Shown: positions 48,183 to 59,215, counted from the stretch's first letter. The stretch: 64,000 nucleotides of DNA from JAJPXI01 sp051867655 (GCA_051867655.1 JBJDYV010000109.1:14648-78647); one strand, 5' to 3'. Notes: generated by a model not told the origin, from the letters alone. Program-made: numbers and translations.

Positions 48183-50042
48183 TTAGAACGGCCAGCTGGG
48201 GAACCATTTGATAAACGTTTTCATGAACCAGACGGGCACCCGGATGCCCACCAGGGCCGGGTAGAACAGGGCGTACAGCCCCACGGCGCTGCCCGTCAGG
48301 CCGTAGACCGCCGGTTTCCACCTCCTGCCCGATTCCACCAGGTCGTTGATGACGTAGGACAGGGCCAGGCACAAAAACAGGATGGAGGGGAAGTAGTGGT
48401 AGGCGAAGGTGATGCGGGTAATGAGAATCCAGGGGACGAGCTGGGCCAGGAAGCCGACGACGATGAACAAACCCTTGCCGCAGCGGCGGCGGACGGTCTG
48501 CACGGCGGTGACGATCAGCGCGGCCAGTCCGCCCCAGGAGACCAGGGGATTGTTGAAGGCGGCAAAGCGGGTGGTGAAGCCGGCGGCGTCCTCGTTGACC
48601 ATATAGTACAGGATGGGCCGGATGTCCAGCAGCCACTGGTACCACCGGGAGGAGTAGGGGTGGGGCGTGTCCACGCCCTTGTGGTAGGTGAACATGAACA
48701 CCTGGTTGTCCCACACCAGCTCCAGCAGGCCCTTCCAGTCGGTCACCTTTTCGGCGTGGGCGGTGGGCAGGTAGGAGGCGATATAGATGATCAGGGGGAT
48801 GATCACGAAACAAAGGATGGAGAACAGGACGGTCTTGCACACCCACGCGCCCCGGTGGGGAGCGTCTTCCGTCTGGGGCCAGTCCCGGCACTTCCAGTAC
48901 AGACCCAGGAAGTAGAGAATGGCCATGCCCACGCCGCCGTAGACCACGATCCACTTGCTGGCTACGCCGATGCCGAACATCAGCCCGGACAGGAACAGGG
49001 GCAGCGCGCACTTGCGGAAGGGCGTGCCCGCGGGCAGGGCCAGATAGCGGTACAGGAAGAAGAACATGGCCAGGATGAAGAACACCCCGTAGCTGTCGAT
49101 GGTGGCGATGCGGGTCTGGGTCAGGTGCATGAAATCAAAGGTGAACAGGGCTGTGCCGCACAGGGCGACCACCGTCTTGCCGAACAGGTTTTTCAGGAAC
49201 ACATACAGCAGCGGCACCATCAGCACGCCGAACAGAGTGCCCATGAACCGCCAGCCGAAGGGGGTCATGCCGAACAGGGCGATGCCCAGGCTGATGATCA
49301 GCTTGCCCAGCGGGGGATGGGAATCCTCGTAGGGGGAGATGTCCCGCAGGTGCTCAAAGGCCGTGCGGGCGTGGTAGATCTCGTCAAAGTAGGCGCTGTT
49401 GGTCCAGTGGCGGGCGGCCGGGATAAGGTCCTGCTCGTCAAACAGGGCTTCGGCCCCCTCCTGGCTCTGGACGGAGACCAGATTGTCCTGCGTATCAAAG
49501 ATTGCCAATTCTCCGATCTCGATCTGTTCAGAGCAGGTTGCGGTCAGGCGGAAATAGCGGGCGGTCAGCTCGCCCTCGGGCAGCTCCGGCTCCAGCCAGT
49601 AAAACAGGTGGGCATAATCCTGCTTCAGCTCCACGCTCTCCCAGTTGACCCCGTCGGAGGAGAACTCCAGCTCGTAGGAGCCGGTCCACAGGCCGGTGTA
49701 GTACTCCACCCGACCCAGGGAGACGGTCTCCTGCGTGGAGAAGGTGACGGTCTCGCCGGACTTCAGGTTCAGAAAGCTCTGGGGCGCGGAGGTGTCGCCC
49801 AGGCTCCAGAAGGCGGTGACGGCGTACACAGCGGTCAGCAGCAGGAGCGGAAGGGCATCCTTCTTTTCCATCCGGTGCAGGGGGGCGGAAAAGGTGAAGC
49901 GCCGGGGCTTTTCCTCCTGGGCCCGGGCGATCCACTCCAGGGTCCCCTTCCGGGGGGCCATGGCGTACACATAATAGGCAAAAAAACAGAGCAGCCCGGC
50001 CACCGCGAGCACGGGGAACAGAAGGGCGACAGAAAAACTCAT
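48183..50042 (-). CDS. family 39 glycosyltransferase (protein mannosyltransferase-like) with discoidin-like insert
   Basis: Multispanning membrane transferase of 619 aa using a lipid-linked sugar. GT39/PMT marks are NSAYFDEIYHARTAFEHL with the catalytic Asp-Glu, YEDSHPPLGKLI, and HLTQTRIATIDSYGVFF. About 110 residues between the first and second membrane spans (LNLKSGETVTFSTQET to GELAIFDTQDN) look like a coagulation factor 5/8-type carbohydrate-binding domain. The ATG at 50042 follows AGGAGCGG. It is preceded by the dnaJ terminator and followed by the PHP gene. It probably glycosylates surface proteins or polymers. Confidence 0.9.
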   Translation of the reverse strand: MSFSVALLFPVLAVAGLLCFFAYYVYAMAPRKGTLEWIARAQEEKPRRFTFSAPLHRMEKKDALPLLLLTAVYAVTAFWSLGDTSAPQSFLNLKSGETVTFSTQETVSLGRVEYYTGLWTGSYELEFSSDGVNWESVELKQDYAHLFYWLEPELPEGELTARYFRLTATCSEQIEIGELAIFDTQDNLVSVQSQEGAEALFDEQDLIPAARHWTNSAYFDEIYHARTAFEHLRDISPYEDSHPPLGKLIISLGIALFGMTPFGWRFMGTLFGVLMVPLLYVFLKNLFGKTVVALCGTALFTFDFMHLTQTRIATIDSYGVFFILAMFFFLYRYLALPAGTPFRKCALPLFLSGLMFGIGVASKWIVVYGGVGMAILYFLGLYWKCRDWPQTEDAPHRGAWVCKTVLFSILCFVIIPLIIYIASYLPTAHAEKVTDWKGLLELVWDNQVFMFTYHKGVDTPHPYSSRWYQWLLDIRPILYYMVNEDAAGFTTRFAAFNNPLVSWGGLAALIVTAVQTVRRRCGKGLFIVVGFLAQLVPWILITRITFAYHYFPSILFLCLALSYVINDLVESGRRWKPAVYGLTGSAVGLYALFYPALVGIRVPVWFMKTFIKWFPSWPF

Positions 50043-50062
50043 AGTACCGCTCCTGACAAAAA

Positions 50063-50094
50063 AATAGGGGGTGGGCGTAAGCCCATCCCCTATT
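50063..50094. terminator. terminator after dnaJ
   Basis: Fourteen-bp stem with one G-U pair around GTAA (50063-50076 and 50081-50094), with A- and T-rich flanks. Confidence 0.85.
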
Positions 50095-51255
50095 CTATTT
50101 CTTTTTCTTTTTCTTGTCAAAAAAACTTTTTGACGAATCCTTGTCAGCGTCCTTGCCGTCTTTGAGATCCTCGCCCATGGCCGCGCCGAAAGCCTTCAAA
50201 GCCTCCTGCTGCTCCTGAGTCAGGCCGGTGGGGACCTGCACCGTCACGGTGACGTACTGGTCGCCACGGCCCCTGCCGTTCAGGCTGGGGATGCCCTTGC
50301 CACGCAGGCGGAAGGTGGTGCCGGTCTGGGTACCTGCGGGCAGGGTGTATTTGACCGGGCCGTCGATGGTGTCGATGGTCAGCTCGGCGCCTAAGGTGGC
50401 CTGCAGGAAGGAAATGGGCTGCTCCAGCAGGACGGTGCTGCCGTCCCGGCGGAACTTGGCATGGGGGCGGACCGCGACGGACACGATCAGGTCGCCGGCG
50501 GGGCCTCCGTTGGTGCCCGCGCTGCCCTGACCGTGCAGGGAGATGGCCTGGCCGTTGTCGATGCCCGCGGGGATCTTGACCGTGATCCGGCGCTGGCGGC
50601 GGACCGTGCCCTCGCCATGACAGGTGGAGCAGGGCTGGTGGATGATCTTACCGGTGCCGCGGCACTTGTCGCAGGGGACGGTGCTGGAGAAGAACACACT
50701 GCCGCCGCCGCGCTGCATGCGCACCTGACCGGTACCCCGGCACTGGGGGCAGACCTCCGCGGTGGTACCGGCGGCACAGCCGCTGCCGTGACAGTCCTCA
50801 CAGGTCTCGCTGCGGGTCAGATTGATCTCTTTCTCACAGCCGAAAGCGGCCTCCTCAAAGGTAATGGTCAGGTTGACACGGAGAGAATCGCCCTGGCGCG
50901 CGCTGCTTCGGGTCTGCTGCCGGCCGCCGCCGCCGAAGCCGCCGCCGAAGAAGGAGCCGAACAGATCGCCCAGGTCGATGTCCCCAAAGTCGCCGCCGAA
51001 GCCGCCGCCAGGATTGAAGTTGGGGTCCACGCCCGCGTGGCCGAACTGGTCGTAGCGGCTGCGCTTATCCTTGTCGGACAGAACCTCGTACGCCTCGTTG
51101 ACCTCCTTGAACTTGGCCTCGGCCTCCTTGTCGCCGGGGTTCAGGTCCGGGTGGTACTGCTTGGCCAGCTTGCGGTATGCCTTTTTCAGCTCGTCGTCCG
51201 AGACTCCCTTGGAGACGCCCAGGACTTCGTAATAATCTCTTTTCTGTTCTGCCAT
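50095..51255 (-). CDS. dnaJ: chaperone DnaJ
   Basis: Hsp40 co-chaperone of 386 aa with the full class I layout. The J domain carries HPDLNPGD (HPD), then a Gly/Phe-rich stretch, four CXXCXGXG zinc repeats ([32 protein letters not shown]), and the C-terminal substrate domains. It ends in an unusually charged Asp/Lys tail ([22 protein letters not shown]). It is the last gene of the hrcA operon. Confidence 0.98.
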   Translation of the reverse strand: MAEQKRDYYEVLGVSKGVSDDELKKAYRKLAKQYHPDLNPGDKEAEAKFKEVNEAYEVLSDKDKRSRYDQFGHAGVDPNFNPGGGFGGDFGDIDLGDLFGSFFGGGFGGGGRQQTRSSARQGDSLRVNLTITFEEAAFGCEKEINLTRSETCEDCHGSGCAAGTTAEVCPQCRGTGQVRMQRGGGSVFFSSTVPCDKCRGTGKIIHQPCSTCHGEGTVRRQRRITVKIPAGIDNGQAISLHGQGSAGTNGGPAGDLIVSVAVRPHAKFRRDGSTVLLEQPISFLQATLGAELTIDTIDGPVKYTLPAGTQTGTTFRLRGKGIPSLNGRGRGDQYVTVTVQVPTGLTQEQQEALKAFGAAMGEDLKDGKDADKDSSKSFFDKKKKKK

Positions 51256-51276
51256 AAAGGTTCACCTCGCTTCACA

Positions 51277-51311
51277 CCACAAGGGGACAGGTCGATCCTG
51301 CCCCCTTGCGG
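51277..51311 (-). terminator. intergenic hairpin between dnaK and dnaJ
   Basis: Fifteen-bp arms with two wobble or mismatch positions around TCGAT. No strong U tail follows, so it may set relative dnaK/dnaJ mRNA levels rather than terminate. Confidence 0.5.
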
Positions 51312-51326
51312 TTGGAGTCAATAGGA

Positions 51327-53180
<1,854 letters not shown>

Positions 53181-53225
53181 AATTTTGTTCCTCCTAAATA
53201 TATGAAAGATTGTTTTTTAACAGGT

Positions 53226-53795
53226 TTAATTCGCCACTTTGACCATAGCGAAGCGGATCACTTTGTCGCCGGTTTTGAAGCCGGTCTGGAACACCTCTAC
53301 CACGGTGTTCTCCTCCGCACTGTCGTCGTCCACATGCATGACGGCGTTGTGGAGGTTGGCGTCGAATTTCTCGCCCAGCGCGGGGATCTCCTCGATGCCC
53401 AGCTTGGTCAGCACTTCCTTCATCTGGTTCATGGTCATTTCCACGCCCTTCAGGAAGGCCTCGTCGGAGCAGGGGGCTTTCAGCGCGCGCTCCAGGTTGT
53501 CGTACACCGGCAGAAACGCGGCGGCGGTGTTCGCCTTGGCGTCGGTCCAGGCGGATTCCTTTTCCTTGGCGCTGCGCTTGCGGTAGTTGTCGTACTCAGC
53601 GGCCAGACGCAGGTACTTTTCCTCGGCGGCGGCCAGAAGCTGGCCGCTTTGATCCGCGGCGTCCTGAGGCTGCTCTTCCGGGGCCTCCGGGGTTTCAGGA
53701 GCCTCCGGAGTCTCCTGCGTCCCGGGAGTATCGGTCGTCTCCTCCGCCTGCTCGGCTTCGGGGGCGGTATGTTCGTTTTCGTTCTTCGGTGCCAT
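53226..53795 (-). CDS. grpE: nucleotide exchange factor GrpE
   Basis: DnaK exchange factor of 189 aa. An acidic Pro/Glu/Thr-rich N-terminus (~45 residues with PETPEAPETPEAPEE-type repeats) is followed by a coiled coil (AAEYDNYRKRSAKEKES) and the GIEEIPALGEKFDANLHNAV beta domain. It follows hrcA by 6 bp. Confidence 0.95.
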   Translation of the reverse strand: MAPKNENEHTAPEAEQAEETTDTPGTQETPEAPETPEAPEEQPQDAADQSGQLLAAAEEKYLRLAAEYDNYRKRSAKEKESAWTDAKANTAAAFLPVYDNLERALKAPCSDEAFLKGVEMTMNQMKEVLTKLGIEEIPALGEKFDANLHNAVMHVDDDSAEENTVVEVFQTGFKTGDKVIRFAMVKVAN

Positions 53796-53801
53796 GGAAA
53801 A

Positions 53802-54875
53802 TTACTCCTCCTTTTCGGACTTTTCAGAAATGGCGGGGGGCAGCTCGTTCTGCCCGAACAGCTTGGAAAGGCCGTCCGCCACGTAGGACAGCTTGGCGGC
53901 CACCTTGCCGTAGTCCATACGGGTGGGGCCCACCACGCCGATGACGCCCTTCAAGCCGTCGCCGATGTCGTAGCTGGCCAGCACCACGCTGGTGTCTTTC
54001 AGTTCTTCGGCCACGTTTTCCGGGCCGATCAGGATCTTGGTGTTGTCGTCTCCCATGGCGGGCAGCGCCAGGGACTGCATCACGGACTGGTCCTCCGAGA
54101 GGTAAGTCATCAGCTTCTGGGCTTTGTCCACATCCCGGTATTCGGGGTGCTCCAGAAGGTGGTTGGTTCCGGTGGTGTACACCTGGCTGTTTTCCAGATC
54201 CTCCAGCACCTCCATGGCGAAGGAGACCACCAGGGAGATCAGCCCGTAGGAGTTGCCGGCGGCGTGCTCCGCCACCCGCATCAGCTCGGGGGTCAGCTCA
54301 TCCAGCGTCTTGCCCACAAAGGAGCTGTTCAGCAGCGTGGTCAGCAGCTGCAGCTGCGGCTCGGACAGGTCGGCGGGCAGCCGGATCAGTTTATTTTTGA
54401 CCACATTGTTGTCCGTCATGACCACGACGATGAAGGAATTTTCATCCACCAGAATCAGGTCAAACCGGCGGATGGTCACCTTCCGGGCGTTGCCCGTCAG
54501 GGCAAAGGCCGGATAGTTGGTCAGCTGGGACACCATGCGTCCCGCCTGGTCGATGACCTTGTCCAGCTCCTTCATCTTCAGGTGGAGCGCGTCGTTGATC
54601 TGGCGGGTCTCCTCCAGACTCAGTCGCTGCTCCTCCATCAGCTCGTTGACGTACAGACGGTAGCCCTTGGGGGAAGGGATCCGGCCCGCGGAGGTGTGGG
54701 GCTGTTCCAGATAGCCCTTTTCCGTCAGGTCGGCCAGGTCATTTCGGATGGTGGCGGAGGACACGTTCAGGTCAGCCAGTTCCAGGATGGCCTTGGAGCC
54801 CACCGGCTCCGCCGTGCGGACATAGCTTTCCACAACGGCCCGCAAAATTTTCTTTTTGCGCTCGCTGAGTTCCAT
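53802..54875 (-). CDS. hrcA: heat-inducible transcription repressor HrcA
   Basis: Repressor of 357 aa that binds CIRCE and is tuned by GroEL. The N-terminal winged helix shows RKKKILRAVVESYVRTAEPV, GSKAILE, VSSATIRNDLADLTEKGYLE and HTSAGRIPSPKGYR. The rest is the GAF-like HrcA domain. Its promoter and a perfect CIRCE at 54897-54923 lie directly upstream, so the operon is autoregulated. Confidence 0.97.
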   Translation of the reverse strand: MELSERKKKILRAVVESYVRTAEPVGSKAILELADLNVSSATIRNDLADLTEKGYLEQPHTSAGRIPSPKGYRLYVNELMEEQRLSLEETRQINDALHLKMKELDKVIDQAGRMVSQLTNYPAFALTGNARKVTIRRFDLILVDENSFIVVVMTDNNVVKNKLIRLPADLSEPQLQLLTTLLNSSFVGKTLDELTPELMRVAEHAAGNSYGLISLVVSFAMEVLEDLENSQVYTTGTNHLLEHPEYRDVDKAQKLMTYLSEDQSVMQSLALPAMGDDNTKILIGPENVAEELKDTSVVLASYDIGDGLKGVIGVVGPTRMDYGKVAAKLSYVADGLSKLFGQNELPPAISEKSEKEE

Positions 54876-54896
54876 GTGTCATCCCCCTCTCTGCAT

Positions 54897-54923
54897 TTAG
54901 CACTCATGATCCAGGAGTGCTAA
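54897..54923 (-). promoter_or_regulatory. CIRCE operator
   Basis: Perfect match to TTAGCACTC-N9-GAGTGCTAA, 22 bp upstream of hrcA and immediately downstream of its -10 box. It is the HrcA binding site. Confidence 0.98.
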
Positions 54924-54927
54924 AGAT

Positions 54928-54956
54928 AATGTACCACCAGACCGCAAAAATGTCAA
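54928..54956 (-). promoter_or_regulatory. hrcA operon promoter
   Basis: Minus-strand consensus TTGACA, 17-bp spacer, TACATT. CIRCE begins 4 bp past the -10 box. Confidence 0.8.
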
Positions 54957-54988
54957 TAGGAATGGTTGTAAATTAAATGTGAACGAAA

Positions 54989-55021
54989 AAAAGGACGTTC
55001 TGGTTTGCAGAACGTCCTTTT
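54989..55021 (-). terminator. terminator of secG
   Basis: Perfect 14-bp stem (54989-55002 and 55008-55021) with a 5-nt loop and A/T ends. secG ends 21 bp away. Confidence 0.9.
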
Positions 55022-55041
55022 AAATGCTAAAACGATTTCGA

Positions 55042-55293
55042 TTACACGAGGCTGGCGGACAGGAGCGCCAGGACCAGGGAGATGACCAGAAAAGCGATGG
55101 CGACCCACTTGGTGGCCTTGGCCAGCTTGGCGTCCCAGGACTTGGCCTTGTTCTTGGACAGGAAAGTGTCCGCGCCGCCGGCGATGGCGCCGGACAGGCC
55201 GGCGGTCTTACCGGACTGCAGCAGAACCACGGCGATCAGGAACAGGGCCAGCAGAACCATGATAATGGAGATGATAAGCATCGCAATATTCAT
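55042..55293 (-). CDS. secG: preprotein translocase subunit SecG
   Basis: Small SecYEG subunit of 83 aa with two membrane segments and the conserved cytoplasmic loop LLQSGKTAGLSGAIAGGADTF. It is monocistronic with the terminator at 54989-55021. AAAGGAA precedes the ATG. Confidence 0.95.
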   Translation of the reverse strand: MNIAMLIISIIMVLLALFLIAVVLLQSGKTAGLSGAIAGGADTFLSKNKAKSWDAKLAKATKWVAIAFLVISLVLALLSASLV

Positions 55294-55409
55294 AAAACGA
55301 ATCGTTCCTTTCTGTTAAGTGCATATCATCATACCACATTAAAAAATAAAAAACAAGTCCTAAAATATTTTTTCATGGGCGTCATGGGGGAAAGAAGTCC
55401 GGCAGGTTC

Positions 55410-55439
55410 TTGCGGGAGGGTGTTTCCGTGTGGTATACT
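55410..55439 (+). promoter_or_regulatory. cobT promoter
   Basis: TTGCGG and TATACT separated by 18 bp, 38 bp before the cobT ATG. Confidence 0.55.
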
Positions 55440-55477
55440 TGCATACAAATGAATCCAAAACAGGGAGGAAGTCAGGT

Positions 55478-56539
55478 ATGGATACGCTGACGCAGCTTTT
55501 ATCGCAGATCAAACCGCTGGACGAGGCCGCCGGGGCGGCTGCCGCCCGCCATTGGGACGCCATCGCGCACCCCTTGGGCAGCCTGGGCCTGCTGGAGGAG
55601 AGCCTTATTCGTATCGCCGGGATCACCGGCAGCGCTGATGTTGATCTGTCCCGCCGGGCGGTGGTGGTCATGTGCGCCGACAACGGCGTGGTGGAGGAAG
55701 GGGTCACCCAGACCGGCCAGGACGTGACCGCCATCGTGACGGAGAACATGGCCGTGGGTGACGCCAGCGTGTGCGCCATCGCCCGGACGGCGAAGGCGGA
55801 CGTGGTGCCCGTGGACGTGGGCGTGGCCCGGCCGGTGACGGGTACGGGCATCCGCCAGAAAAACGTCCGCCGGGGCACCGCCAACATGACCAAAGGCCCG
55901 GCCATGACCCGGGAGGAGGCCGAGCGGGCCATCCTGACGGGCATCGACATGGTCCGGGAGCTGAAGGAGGAGGGCTACCGCCTGCTGGCCACCGGCGAGA
56001 TGGGCATCGGAAACACCACCACCTCCAGCGCCGTGGTGGCGGTGCTGATGGGCCTTCCCCCCGCCGAGGTGACCGGCCGGGGCGCGGGGCTGTCCTCGGA
56101 GGGGCTGGCGCGGAAGATCCGGGCCATCGAGACGGCCATCGCGGTCAACAGGCCCGACCCCGCCGATCCCATCGACGTGCTGGCCAAGGTGGGCGGACTG
56201 GACATCTGCGGTCTGGCCGGCGTGTTTCTGGGCGGCGGAATTTACCGTGTCCCCGTGCTGGTGGACGGCTTCATCTCCTCCGCCGCGGCCCTTGCGGCGG
56301 TCCGGATCTGCCCCGCCGCAAGGGAGTACATCATGGCCAGCCACGCCTCCGGGGAGCCCGCCGGGAGCTTGGTCCTGGACGAGCTGGGCCTGCGGCCCTT
56401 CCTGTACGCCGGGATGCGCCTGGGAGAGGGCACCGGCGCGGTGGCGGTCATGCCCCTGCTGGACGCGGGAGCGGCGGTGTACCGGGACATGTGTACCTTT
56501 GAGGCCACCGACATTGAGGCGTATCAGCCGCTGACCTGA
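55478..56539 (+). CDS. cobT: nicotinate-nucleotide-dimethylbenzimidazole phosphoribosyltransferase
   Basis: Makes the alpha-ribazole phosphate used for the lower ligand of cobamides; 353 aa, full length. Marks are HPLGSLGLLEE, VVMCADNGVVEEGVTQTGQ, TGEMGIGNTTTSSAV, and the catalytic-Glu region GMRLGEGTGA. The ATG at 55478 has GGGAGG upstream. It stands alone, away from cobI. It supports a cobamide-dependent lifestyle that fits the corrinoid methyltransferase module. Confidence 0.96.
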   Translation: MDTLTQLLSQIKPLDEAAGAAAARHWDAIAHPLGSLGLLEESLIRIAGITGSADVDLSRRAVVVMCADNGVVEEGVTQTGQDVTAIVTENMAVGDASVCAIARTAKADVVPVDVGVARPVTGTGIRQKNVRRGTANMTKGPAMTREEAERAILTGIDMVRELKEEGYRLLATGEMGIGNTTTSSAVVAVLMGLPPAEVTGRGAGLSSEGLARKIRAIETAIAVNRPDPADPIDVLAKVGGLDICGLAGVFLGGGIYRVPVLVDGFISSAAALAAVRICPAAREYIMASHASGEPAGSLVLDELGLRPFLYAGMRLGEGTGAVAVMPLLDAGAAVYRDMCTFEATDIEAYQPLT

Positions 56540-56545
56540 TACTAA

Positions 56546-56696
56546 TCTCTGATAAAAAGTACAACTTTTTATCAGAGAGGCACCGCATAAATGCGTTGCC
56601 CTTTTGCAAGCATACATGCTTGCAAAAGCCGTCTCATAAATTTCATACGCGCTTCGCGCTAAAAAAAGTAAACATTTATGAAATGTATACTTTTTT
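56546..56696. repeat. cluster of palindromes in an AT-rich gap
   Basis: Four structures lie side by side after cobT. They are a 14-bp stem (56547-56560 and 56564-56577), a 12-bp stem TTTTGCAAGCAT/ATGCTTGCAAAA (56602-56613 and 56616-56627), GCGC-TTC-GCGC (56649-56659), and a 16-bp stem with one mismatch ending in T6 (56662-56677 and 56681-56696). The last can act as a terminator for cobT. The rest is unexplained. Confidence 0.6.
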
Positions 56697-56728
56697 AATG
56701 AAATTATTATAAACTTATATTAAATGGA

Positions 56729-56757
56729 GAGCGCCGCGGAAATCTTCCGCGGCGCTC
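56729..56757. terminator. terminator of the amino-acid ABC operon
   Basis: Perfect 13-bp stem (56729-56741 and 56745-56757) with a 3-nt loop, next to the minus-strand ATPase stop. Confidence 0.85.
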
Positions 56758-56766
56758 TTGCTCTCT

Positions 56767-57552
56767 TTAATTTTCCGCGTACCGGGACAGGAACTGGCGG
56801 GTGCGCTCCTCTTGCGGATTGTCGATGACCTGGCGGGCGTCGCCCTGCTCCACGATCACGCCGCCGTCCATGAAGATGACCCGGTCGGCCACGTCCCGGG
56901 CGAAGGCCATCTCGTGGGTGACGATGATCATGGTGGTCTTCTGCTCGGCCAGGCCCCGGATGACCTTCAGCACCTCCCCGGTCAGCTCCGGGTCCAGGGC
57001 GGAGGTGGGCTCGTCAAAGCAGAGAATGTCCGGCTTCAGGGCCAGGGCCCGGGCGATGGCCACCCGCTGCTGCTGGCCGCCGGAGAGCTGATGGGGGTAG
57101 TGGCTTGCCCGGTCACTGAGCCCCATCTGGGCCAACAGGGCCTTGCCCTGCTCCTCAATCTGGGCGAAAATCTGCTTCTTGTTGGCCTTGTAGTCCTCCC
57201 GCTCCTTGGCCAGCAGCCTGCCCGCCAGGGTCACGTTTTCCAGGGCGGTGTACTGGGGAAACAGGTTGAAGGACTGAAACACCAGGCCGAAGTGCAGGCG
57301 CTTTTTGCGCACCTCGCTCTCCTTCTGGGTGGCGGGGTCGGCGGCGTCGAAGATGACCGAACCGTTGACGGCGATGGAACCCTGGTCCGGGGTCTCCAGA
57401 AAGTTCAGGCAGCGCAGCAGGGTGGTCTTGCCCGAGCCGGAGGAGCCGATGATGGCCAGAGCCTGGCCCTGCTCCAGATCGAAGCTGATGTCCTCCAGCA
57501 CGCGGGTGGCGCCGAAATGCTTTTCAATGTTGTGTACTTCCAGAACCGACAT
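56767..57552 (-). CDS. polar amino-acid ABC transporter ATP-binding protein
   Basis: Importer ATPase of 261 aa of the GlnQ/HisP type. Walker A GSSGSGKTTLL is followed by the Q loop, signature LSGGQQQRVAIARALAL, Walker B ILCFDEPTSALDPE, and the switch His in IVTHEMAFA. It includes a ~15-residue insert rich in lysine (AKEREDYKANKKQI). It follows the permease gene by 12 bp. Confidence 0.95.
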   Translation of the reverse strand: MSVLEVHNIEKHFGATRVLEDISFDLEQGQALAIIGSSGSGKTTLLRCLNFLETPDQGSIAVNGSVIFDAADPATQKESEVRKKRLHFGLVFQSFNLFPQYTALENVTLAGRLLAKEREDYKANKKQIFAQIEEQGKALLAQMGLSDRASHYPHQLSGGQQQRVAIARALALKPDILCFDEPTSALDPELTGEVLKVIRGLAEQKTTMIIVTHEMAFARDVADRVIFMDGGVIVEQGDARQVIDNPQEERTRQFLSRYAEN

Positions 57553-57564
57553 ATGGACGCCCCC

Positions 57565-58317
57565 TTATCTGAAGTAGTTGAGCTTGCGCTCAATCCAGCC
57601 GAACAGCAGTGTCAGGATGCCCACAAAGGCCAGATAGTACACGCCGGTGAAGAACAGCGGCCACAGCAGGCCGGAATAGCCGTGGGAGCCCTTCAGGAAT
57701 GCGTAGCCCGCCCAGATGACCTCCTGGAGGGAGATGATGCGGGCGATGGAGGTGTCCTTGACTAGGGTGATGATCTCGTTGGACATAGGGGGGACGATGC
57801 GCTTGATCATCTGCATCAGGGTGACCTTGAAGAAGATCTGGCCCTTGGTCATGCCCAGAACCAGGCCGGCCTCCTGCTGGCCCGCGGGGACGCCCTGAAT
57901 ACCGCCCCGGTAGATCTCCGAGAAGTAGCAGGCGTAGTTGATGATGAACGCGATGGCGGAGGCCACGAACCGTCCGCTCTCACCGCTGCCCCAGGGACTG
58001 GTCGCCATAATACGTCCGGGAATGAAGTAGATGATGATCAGCTGCAGCATCAGCGGGGTGCCCCGGATGATCCACACTAAAAGCCGGGTCACCAGGGAAA
58101 CCGGGCGAAATCCGATCAAAAACTTTGCAAAACGCTTTACGCACCTTCGCTGTTTCTTCAGCATCCATTGGCCCGGGCGGCTCAACGGAGTCCAGCGGCT
58201 CATGGAACCGAAGGAGATCACGAGCCCCAGGGGGAGGGCGCCGATCAGCGTCACCGCAAACAGCTTCAGCGTTTGCAGGAAGCCCTCGTTCAGCGCGCCG
58301 ATGACAGTTGCGAACAT
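57565..58317 (-). CDS. polar amino-acid ABC transporter permease
   Basis: Membrane permease of 250 aa. The HisM/GlnP family mark ACYFSEIYRGGIQGVPAGQQEAGLVLGM with its EAA loop is visible, after WIIRGTPLMLQLIIIYF. A basic insert (KKQRRCVKRFAKF) precedes it. It probably works as a homodimer with the ATPase and binding protein on either side. Confidence 0.94.
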   Translation of the reverse strand: MFATVIGALNEGFLQTLKLFAVTLIGALPLGLVISFGSMSRWTPLSRPGQWMLKKQRRCVKRFAKFLIGFRPVSLVTRLLVWIIRGTPLMLQLIIIYFIPGRIMATSPWGSGESGRFVASAIAFIINYACYFSEIYRGGIQGVPAGQQEAGLVLGMTKGQIFFKVTLMQMIKRIVPPMSNEIITLVKDTSIARIISLQEVIWAGYAFLKGSHGYSGLLWPLFFTGVYYLAFVGILTLLFGWIERKLNYFR

Positions 58318-58356
58318 CGTTTCGACCTGCCTTTCTCTCTTATTCGGTCAAACCGG

Positions 58357-58390
58357 CCAAACGCAGAGGAGAGAGCTCCTCTGCGTTTGG
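58357..58390 (-). terminator. attenuating hairpin between binding-protein and permease genes
   Basis: Perfect 15-bp stem (58357-58371 and 58376-58390) around AGAG, without a clear U run. It is typical of ABC operons where the binding protein is made in excess. Confidence 0.7.
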
Positions 58391-58417
58391 GAAATGTCTG
58401 TATCTGGATAAAAATTC

Positions 58418-59215
58418 TTACTTCTGCTCGATCAGCTTGTCAGCAATGTGGTAGGTCTCAGCGATCTCCTGCATGGTGCCGTCCGCATAGCTGCTCTTGA
58501 AGAAGTCGTTCAGAGCGGCGGCCAGGTCGGAACCCTTACGGAAGCCCACGCCGTACTCCTCGCTGTTGAGCTCCACGGTGTAGGTCAGGTCGGCGTAGCT
58601 GGTGCCCTCGCCCACCATGGCGGCGGCCATCAGATAGTCGATGACGGCGGCGTCGGAGGTGCCGGAGCTGACCTCCAGCAGAGTGGTGGCCTGATCCTGA
58701 ACGGGCGTGTAGCTGTAGCCCAGACCGTCCAGAACTTCCTGACCGGCGGAGCCGTTCTCCACGGCGAACTGCAGGTCAGCCAGGCTCTCCACCGTCTGAT
58801 ACTGGCCAGCCTTGGCGGCGGGCACGATGGCTACCTGAGCGTTGTTAAAATAGGGATTGGAGCACTCCATGGCGCTCTTGACCTCGTCGGTCAGGGTCAT
58901 ACCGTTCCAGACCACGTCGATGGTCTTGCCGTCCAGCTCCATGACCTTGTTGTCCCAGTCGATGATCTGGAACTCCACCTTCACACCCAGGCTCTCGGCA
59001 AAAGCAACGGCCATATCGGCGTCAAAGCCGATCCAGTTGCCGTCGGCGTCCTGATAGTCCATGGGCTCGAACTCGGTGATACCAACCACCAGGGTGCCCT
59101 TGTCCTTGACATATTCCAGATCGCTTTCGGTCTTGTCCTTGCTGCCGGAGCAGGCGGCCAGAGCAAAGCACATGCACAGGGCCAGCAACAGAGCCAGCAA
59201 ATTCTTCTTTTTCAT
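58418..59215 (-). CDS. amino-acid ABC transporter substrate-binding lipoprotein
   Basis: Lipoprotein of 265 aa, first gene of its operon. The signal peptide ends in LAACSGS. The family-3 binding fold shows GTLVVGITEFEPMDY, GNWIGFDADMAVAFAESLG, and DVVWNGMTLTDEVKS. Conserved residues around the ligand pocket suggest a polar amino acid, but the side-chain preference is not readable. GGAGG precedes the ATG. Confidence 0.95.
   Translation of the reverse strand: MKKKNLLALLLALCMCFALAACSGSKDKTESDLEYVKDKGTLVVGITEFEPMDYQDADGNWIGFDADMAVAFAESLGVKVEFQIIDWDNKVMELDGKTIDVVWNGMTLTDEVKSAMECSNPYFNNAQVAIVPAAKAGQYQTVESLADLQFAVENGSAGQEVLDGLGYSYTPVQDQATTLLEVSSGTSDAAVIDYLMAAAMVGEGTSYADLTYTVELNSEEYGVGFRKGSDLAAALNDFFKSSYADGTMQEIAETYHIADKLIEQK

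Noticed and set aside
55300..55477. Possible cobalamin riboswitch before cobT
   Set aside because: The gap is short and taken up by two promoters; I could not find a B12-box-like core or the expected multi-stem layout.
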